DNA from: Candidatus Parvarchaeota archaeon | GTDB taxonomy: Archaea > Nanobdellota > Nanobdellia > CSSed11-243R1 | Assembly (NCBI GenBank): GCA_003563585.1 | Contig: PWUQ01000046.1 | Span: 1 to 7,013, forward strand | DNA length: 7,013 nt | Direction of reading: 5' to 3' | Shown here: piece after piece, positions 4,227 to 7,013 of the stretch | Layout: every line of letters begins with the position of its first letter | Position numbering within the stretch: the stretch's first letter is position 1 | The notes under the pieces: model-generated | Told to the model about the DNA's origin: nothing | Database searches by the model: none | What the model saw: the letters and a program-made list of their open reading frames with translations, nothing else | Translations under genes and position numbers: made by a program

Positions 4227-6296
4227 TTAGTCTTTAAATTCTTTTTGTTGCTTTTTTAACCACTTTTTAAAATCCCTTAATAACTTAGAATAATTTATTT
4301 TTTTATTTTGTAATCTTGTCAATTCATAATATTTATTCATTGATTTGGTTGCGAAATTTAAACCGAGCAAATCTGGATTCTTTTTACTTGCTTTTACAAT
4401 TTCTTCTTTTATTTTGGCCCGAGTTTTTATTGATTTTAATGCTTGACTCATAGACATGCCACGCTTTTTAACAATTTCTTTCAAAGCGATACTTTTTTTA
4501 AGTTCCTTTTCAGATAAAATAAGTTTGTCTCTTTTTCGGTTATAATCAAAAATATTGAGAAAACCTTTTTCTGCATGAGGGTCCTCTTTCCAATATTTTA
4601 GAACCTCAGTTATTCCCACAACTCTACGATTTCTTTTAAGTTCTTCTTGTTTCCTTATAGGCGCACAACTTACTATAAAATTTGCTGCTTTAAATGATGT
4701 CGAAGGAACATTCAAATCATTAACGATTCTATCCCAAACATCATATGCAGAACTGCCATGTATTGTTCCTAATACTACATTTCCAGCTGCACCTATTCTC
4801 ATCGCTTCAAAAAGAGATTTAGCTTCTTCTCCCCTAACTTCCCCTATAATTAAGACAGATTCTCCAAGACGTAAAGCGCTTCTCAAAGCTTCATCTGCTG
4901 TAACTTCATATGCTTCTCTTTGAAGAGTAGATTTTATTTTTAGATGTTGTATATTGAATCCACTATCTCTTAAATCTTCTACAGGTATTTCTGGTGTATC
5001 TTCTATGATTATCATTCTATTTTTTTGAGGTATCTCTGAAATTAATGCTCCTAAAAAAGAAGTTTTTCCACTACCTCTAGGTCCTGTTATTAACATGGAT
5101 TGCTGCCCATGTACTAAAAATGAAAGTAATCCGGCAGCTTCAGGGGTTATCATTTTATTTTTTATAAATTGTTGAAGCGTCCAAGGTTTAACTGCATGTT
5201 TTCTAAAAGCAAATCCCGTTCCTGAAAACGTAATTGGTTCTGTAACTCCAGCAATTCTTATCCCAAGTTCACCTATCTTAGCATGAAGGACTGGGTAAGA
5301 TTCGTCAAAAGGTCTACCAGAAATCATTCTAAATCTCGTAGAAAGTTTTTCTATTTCTTCTGGAGATAAAATAATATTTGTTTCACATTCTTCATAATCT
5401 TTATGATAAACATAAATGGGCTTGTCTCCAGGAGAATCTATAAAAACATCTTGTAAATTCTCATCCTTTAGAAACATTTCAATAACTCCGTATCCAAAAG
5501 AATACCTTTGCAGTATTTTCAAAAGTTCTTCCTTTTCTTTACTCTTTAAAGTTTCGTCAACTTCATTCAAAACTTTTTTGCATATAGTTTTACTTTGTTT
5601 TAAATCAAATTCTTCCTTACTTAATTTTTGAAATGCTTTGTTTAAAATTTTAAGTTTTTCAGAACTTATATTCAGCTCTTTTGGTTTTATATAGTACACA
5701 GGATTAGGTCTGTCTGGAGTTTCGTAAATTGTTACTTCGGAACCATCCATTTCATAAGATTCCAATACCTTTGCTTTTTCATCCATTTTTTTGGTGATAT
5801 AAGTCACAAAACCCGGAAGAATTCTATCTTTGAATATCAAATGATACATTTCATTTTTTGGATATTTTTTGTATTTTTCAGTCAATTTCCATAATTTTGT
5901 TTTTTTAAGTTTATTCTTCAAAATTTCAAAATATTCTTTATCTTTTTTACAAAACTTAGAATTCTTTAAATGTTCTATTGCGCCTATTCCATCTTCTTTT
6001 GCAGTATATTTAAATATCATCAACTTTTCAAAATCGTCATCACACAAATCTGGTTCTTCAGGAAGATTATTTATTACATCGACATATTCTTTAAAAATTT
6101 TAAAAGAATCTATATCTAAAATTTTCCTATAAGATTTTTTGAATATTACATTATCGATATAAGGGAAATCAATGATTTTTTTGAAAAGTTCTTTGAAACA
6201 AATAGTATCTCCTAAAGAAGCAGTTGTAGCATAATCTTTCCAATCAAATACTAAATAATTTTTTCTGCCAAGTTTGACAATTTTGTATTTTGCCAT
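4227..6296 (-). CDS. TadA/GspE-type secretion or type IV pilus ATPase
   Basis: Cytoplasmic hexameric motor ATPase of the type II/IV secretion superfamily, archaeal TadA/GspE branch related to archaellum FlaI, which normally drives assembly or export through a membrane platform protein. In the 689 residues, Walker A GPRGSGKTS is at 405-413 (Lys411), the Asp box IIIEDTPE at 429-436, Walker B VLIIGEVRGEE at 481-491 (Glu486), and the His box GTIHG at 510-514 (His513), so all motor motifs are intact. The core spans about 265-570. A Lys-rich N-terminal part (1-260) contains an IFKDRILPGFVTYI stretch and an acidic IYETPDRPNPVYYI stretch that precede the core in archaeal relatives. A basic, helical tail follows (570-689). 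An AAGGGGTG ribosome site lies three bases before the ATG. It follows the small membrane protein gene by 47 bases. No TadC/FlaJ partner or pilin is visible in the window. Confidence 0.93.
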   Translation of the reverse strand: MAKYKIVKLGRKNYLVFDWKDYATTASLGDTICFKELFKKIIDFPYIDNVIFKKSYRKILDIDSFKIFKEYVDVINNLPEEPDLCDDDFEKLMIFKYTAKEDGIGAIEHLKNSKFCKKDKEYFEILKNKLKKTKLWKLTEKYKKYPKNEMYHLIFKDRILPGFVTYITKKMDEKAKVLESYEMDGSEVTIYETPDRPNPVYYIKPKELNISSEKLKILNKAFQKLSKEEFDLKQSKTICKKVLNEVDETLKSKEKEELLKILQRYSFGYGVIEMFLKDENLQDVFIDSPGDKPIYVYHKDYEECETNIILSPEEIEKLSTRFRMISGRPFDESYPVLHAKIGELGIRIAGVTEPITFSGTGFAFRKHAVKPWTLQQFIKNKMITPEAAGLLSFLVHGQQSMLITGPRGSGKTSFLGALISEIPQKNRMIIIEDTPEIPVEDLRDSGFNIQHLKIKSTLQREAYEVTADEALRSALRLGESVLIIGEVRGEEAKSLFEAMRIGAAGNVVLGTIHGSSAYDVWDRIVNDLNVPSTSFKAANFIVSCAPIRKQEELKRNRRVVGITEVLKYWKEDPHAEKGFLNIFDYNRKRDKLILSEKELKKSIALKEIVKKRGMSMSQALKSIKTRAKIKEEIVKASKKNPDLLGLNFATKSMNKYYELTRLQNKKINYSKLLRDFKKWLKKQQKEFKD
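4231..4240 (-). promoter_or_regulatory. Probable TATA box of tRNA-Phe inside the ATPase gene
   Basis: The minus strand reads AATTTAAAGA, centred about 27-28 bases before the first tRNA base. It consists of the last sense codons of the ATPase gene (Glu-Phe-Lys-Asp). If used, the tRNA promoter is embedded in the coding end of the upstream gene; otherwise the tRNA is cut from a read-through transcript. Confidence 0.45.
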
Positions 6297-6299
6297 TTA

Positions 6300-6307
6300 C
6301 ACCCCTT
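6300..6307 (-). promoter_or_regulatory. Ribosome-binding site of the secretion ATPase gene
   Basis: The minus strand reads AAGGGGTG, three bases before the ATG at 6296. GGTG fits the archaeal anti-Shine-Dalgarno sequence, although the spacing is short. It supports the first Met and argues that this gene is not the first of a leaderless transcript but a downstream operon member. Confidence 0.5.
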
Positions 6308-6310
6308 ATT

Positions 6311-6327
6311 TACTAAAAAGTACTAAA
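6311..6327. repeat. Short direct repeat in the gap before the ATPase gene
   Basis: TACTAAA occurs twice, ten bases apart (6311-6317 and 6321-6327), in the 47-base gap between the membrane protein stop and the ATPase start. One helical turn of spacing would suit a protein dimer, but in such AT-rich sequence chance is a good explanation. Confidence 0.25.
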
Positions 6328-6343
6328 TCATTAATAAGGCTTT

Positions 6344-6790
6344 CTACTCTTTAAAAAATTTTTCAACCTTTTCAACCTTTTTATCAGAGAACCCAACTTC
6401 TTTCAATATTTTTTTAATTTCCTCTTTTTTAAAACGTCTTCTTTTGAGAGCTTGCTTTAAACCGATTATATAATCCAATTCATCTCTTTTTTTCAAAACT
6501 TTTTCTTTAAAATGCACAGAAAAAAATCCCAACCCAGAAATTAATCCTCTTGCGAATATTATACTTATAAAACCAATTAAAAAGGATATTAGATAAGAGA
6601 TATTCTCCGCGTAAATTTCTATTTCGATTATACTAAAAACAACAACAATTATTGTTACAAAAAGAACAATTTCAATTAAATAATACCACCATTTTTTGAA
6701 TGTTCCAAAAGCCTTTGTTGAAACCGCTTCTCCTAAAAAGATACCAATAACTAGTGCAAGAGTTGTAATAATTTGAAACATTAAATTCAT
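6344..6790 (-). CDS. Small membrane protein of unknown function with a charged helical tail
   Basis: I do not recognise a named family. The 148 residues show three hydrophobic segments, near 5-22, 36-56 and 63-90 (the last long and possibly bent at Arg81), followed by a highly charged C-terminal part (95-148). The tail region 113-147 has the pattern of two or three short amphipathic helices (RRRFKKEEIKKILKEVGFSD, then KKVEKVEKFF), similar in rhythm to small UBA-like helical bundles; that resemblance is by eye only. The ATG at 6790 is supported by a 4-base ATGA overlap with the preceding gene and by GTGAT six bases upstream; the Met at residue 4 is an alternative. It precedes the secretion ATPase gene by 47 bases on the same strand and could anchor it or another cytoplasmic partner to the membrane, which is inference from position. 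Confidence 0.8.
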   Translation of the reverse strand: MNLMFQIITTLALVIGIFLGEAVSTKAFGTFKKWWYYLIEIVLFVTIIVVVFSIIEIEIYAENISYLISFLIGFISIIFARGLISGLGFFSVHFKEKVLKKRDELDYIIGLKQALKRRRFKKEEIKKILKEVGFSDKKVEKVEKFFKE

Positions 6791-7013
6791 ATTTTCATCA
6801 CTTTTAATTCATTTTTCTTACACATTCTAATTATTTCTCCTTTTCTATTACAACCTTTTGAATCTATGATACAATATTTTATCTCTTCATTTGATTTTTC
6901 AATCATTTGCTTAAATATTTTTTCATTCAAACTTTCAATTGCATATTTAGGCATTATATGTCCTAAAGCAAATTCTTTATTTAATAATAAATCTGTAAAT
7001 TTTTCAGGATAAT
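6787..7013 (-). CDS. dtdA: C-terminal end of a D-aminoacyl-tRNA deacylase-like protein (5' truncated)
   Basis: An open frame enters from the right edge (first full codon 7011-7009) and ends at TGA 6789-6787, giving 74 residues of C-terminus. The string FALGHIMPKYAI near its start, then a helix, then KYCIIDSKGCNRKGEII and a final LKVMKI strand, matches my recollection of the C-terminal part of the archaeal/plant GEK1-type deacylases (GH-x-x-KYA, later an ID-x-KG segment). Those enzymes hydrolyse D-amino acids from mischarged tRNAs in the cytoplasm. The family segment often has Trp where this protein has Ser (IDSKG); that may be ordinary variation. The stop overlaps the start of the small membrane protein gene by four bases. 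Only the tail is visible, so the assignment rests on one segment. Confidence 0.65.
   Translation of the reverse strand, partial: YPEKFTDLLLNKEFALGHIMPKYAIESLNEKIFKQMIEKSNEEIKYCIIDSKGCNRKGEIIRMCKKNELKVMKI
6797..6801 (-). promoter_or_regulatory. Ribosome-binding site of the small membrane protein gene
   Basis: GTGAT on the minus strand lies six bases before the ATG at 6790, inside the last codons of the upstream gene. It is identical in sequence and spacing to the site before the MscS gene, and together with the ATGA overlap it supports the first Met and translational coupling. Confidence 0.5.

Noticed and set aside
5416..6132. Plus-strand open frames opposite the secretion ATPase (5416-5631 and 5869-6132)
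   Set aside because: Antisense shadows of a complete conserved gene.
6785..6801. GTGATGA resembling the C box of an archaeal C/D guide RNA
   Set aside because: No D, C' or D' box (CTGA) at suitable distances; the bases are explained by the end of the dtdA-like gene and a ribosome site.
1..7013. CRISPR array, insertion sequence or attachment site
   Set aside because: No regularly spaced repeats, no transposase or integrase, and the tRNA 3' end is not duplicated within the window.

Overview
This AT-rich window is archaeal. The evidence is an archaeal-type histidyl-tRNA synthetase, an archaeal-type UMP kinase, a TadA/GspE-like secretion ATPase, the C-terminal tail of what looks like the archaeal/plant-type D-aminoacyl-tRNA deacylase (DtdA), and a tRNA-Phe gene interrupted after position 37 by an intron that folds into a bulge-helix-bulge splice site. 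TATA-like boxes lie about 26 bases upstream of some start codons, as in leaderless archaeal transcripts. The tight packing, strong A/T bias and set of genes suggest a small-genome DPANN-type lineage, but that placement is inference.

Layout. Positions 1-185 hold the 3' end of an unrecognised plus-strand gene. Everything else is on the minus strand, read from right to left: (1) the 3' end of a dtdA-like gene (6787-7013), overlapping by ATGA a 148-residue membrane protein (6344-6790), followed after 47 bases by a 689-residue secretion-type ATPase (4227-6296); (2) an intron-containing tRNA-Phe(GAA) (4091-4208) only 18 bases downstream of the ATPase; (3) a MinD/ParA-like ATPase (3190-3963) with its own probable promoter; (4) a compact set hisS - pyrH - MscS channel (3155 down to 191), joined by a 4-base TTGA overlap and a 1-base TAATG overlap and probably transcribed from a promoter just before hisS. 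The MscS gene runs convergently into the left partial gene with a 5-base gap between stop codons.

How the genes fit together. hisS, pyrH, tRNA-Phe and dtdA serve translation and nucleotide supply. The MinD-like protein, the secretion-type ATPase and the small membrane protein may form a membrane-associated module: the MinD-like protein ends in a short amphipathic segment resembling the MinD membrane-targeting helix, and the secretion ATPase lies next door. No GspF/TadC platform protein or pilin is in view, so the module is a hypothesis. The most noteworthy sequence details are an Asn in place of the switch Asp of MinD (residue 40), the missing motif 3 Arg of HisRS (Val319), the non-ATG start and overlap of pyrH, and the splice-site geometry of the tRNA intron with a mismatch at the first anticodon base.
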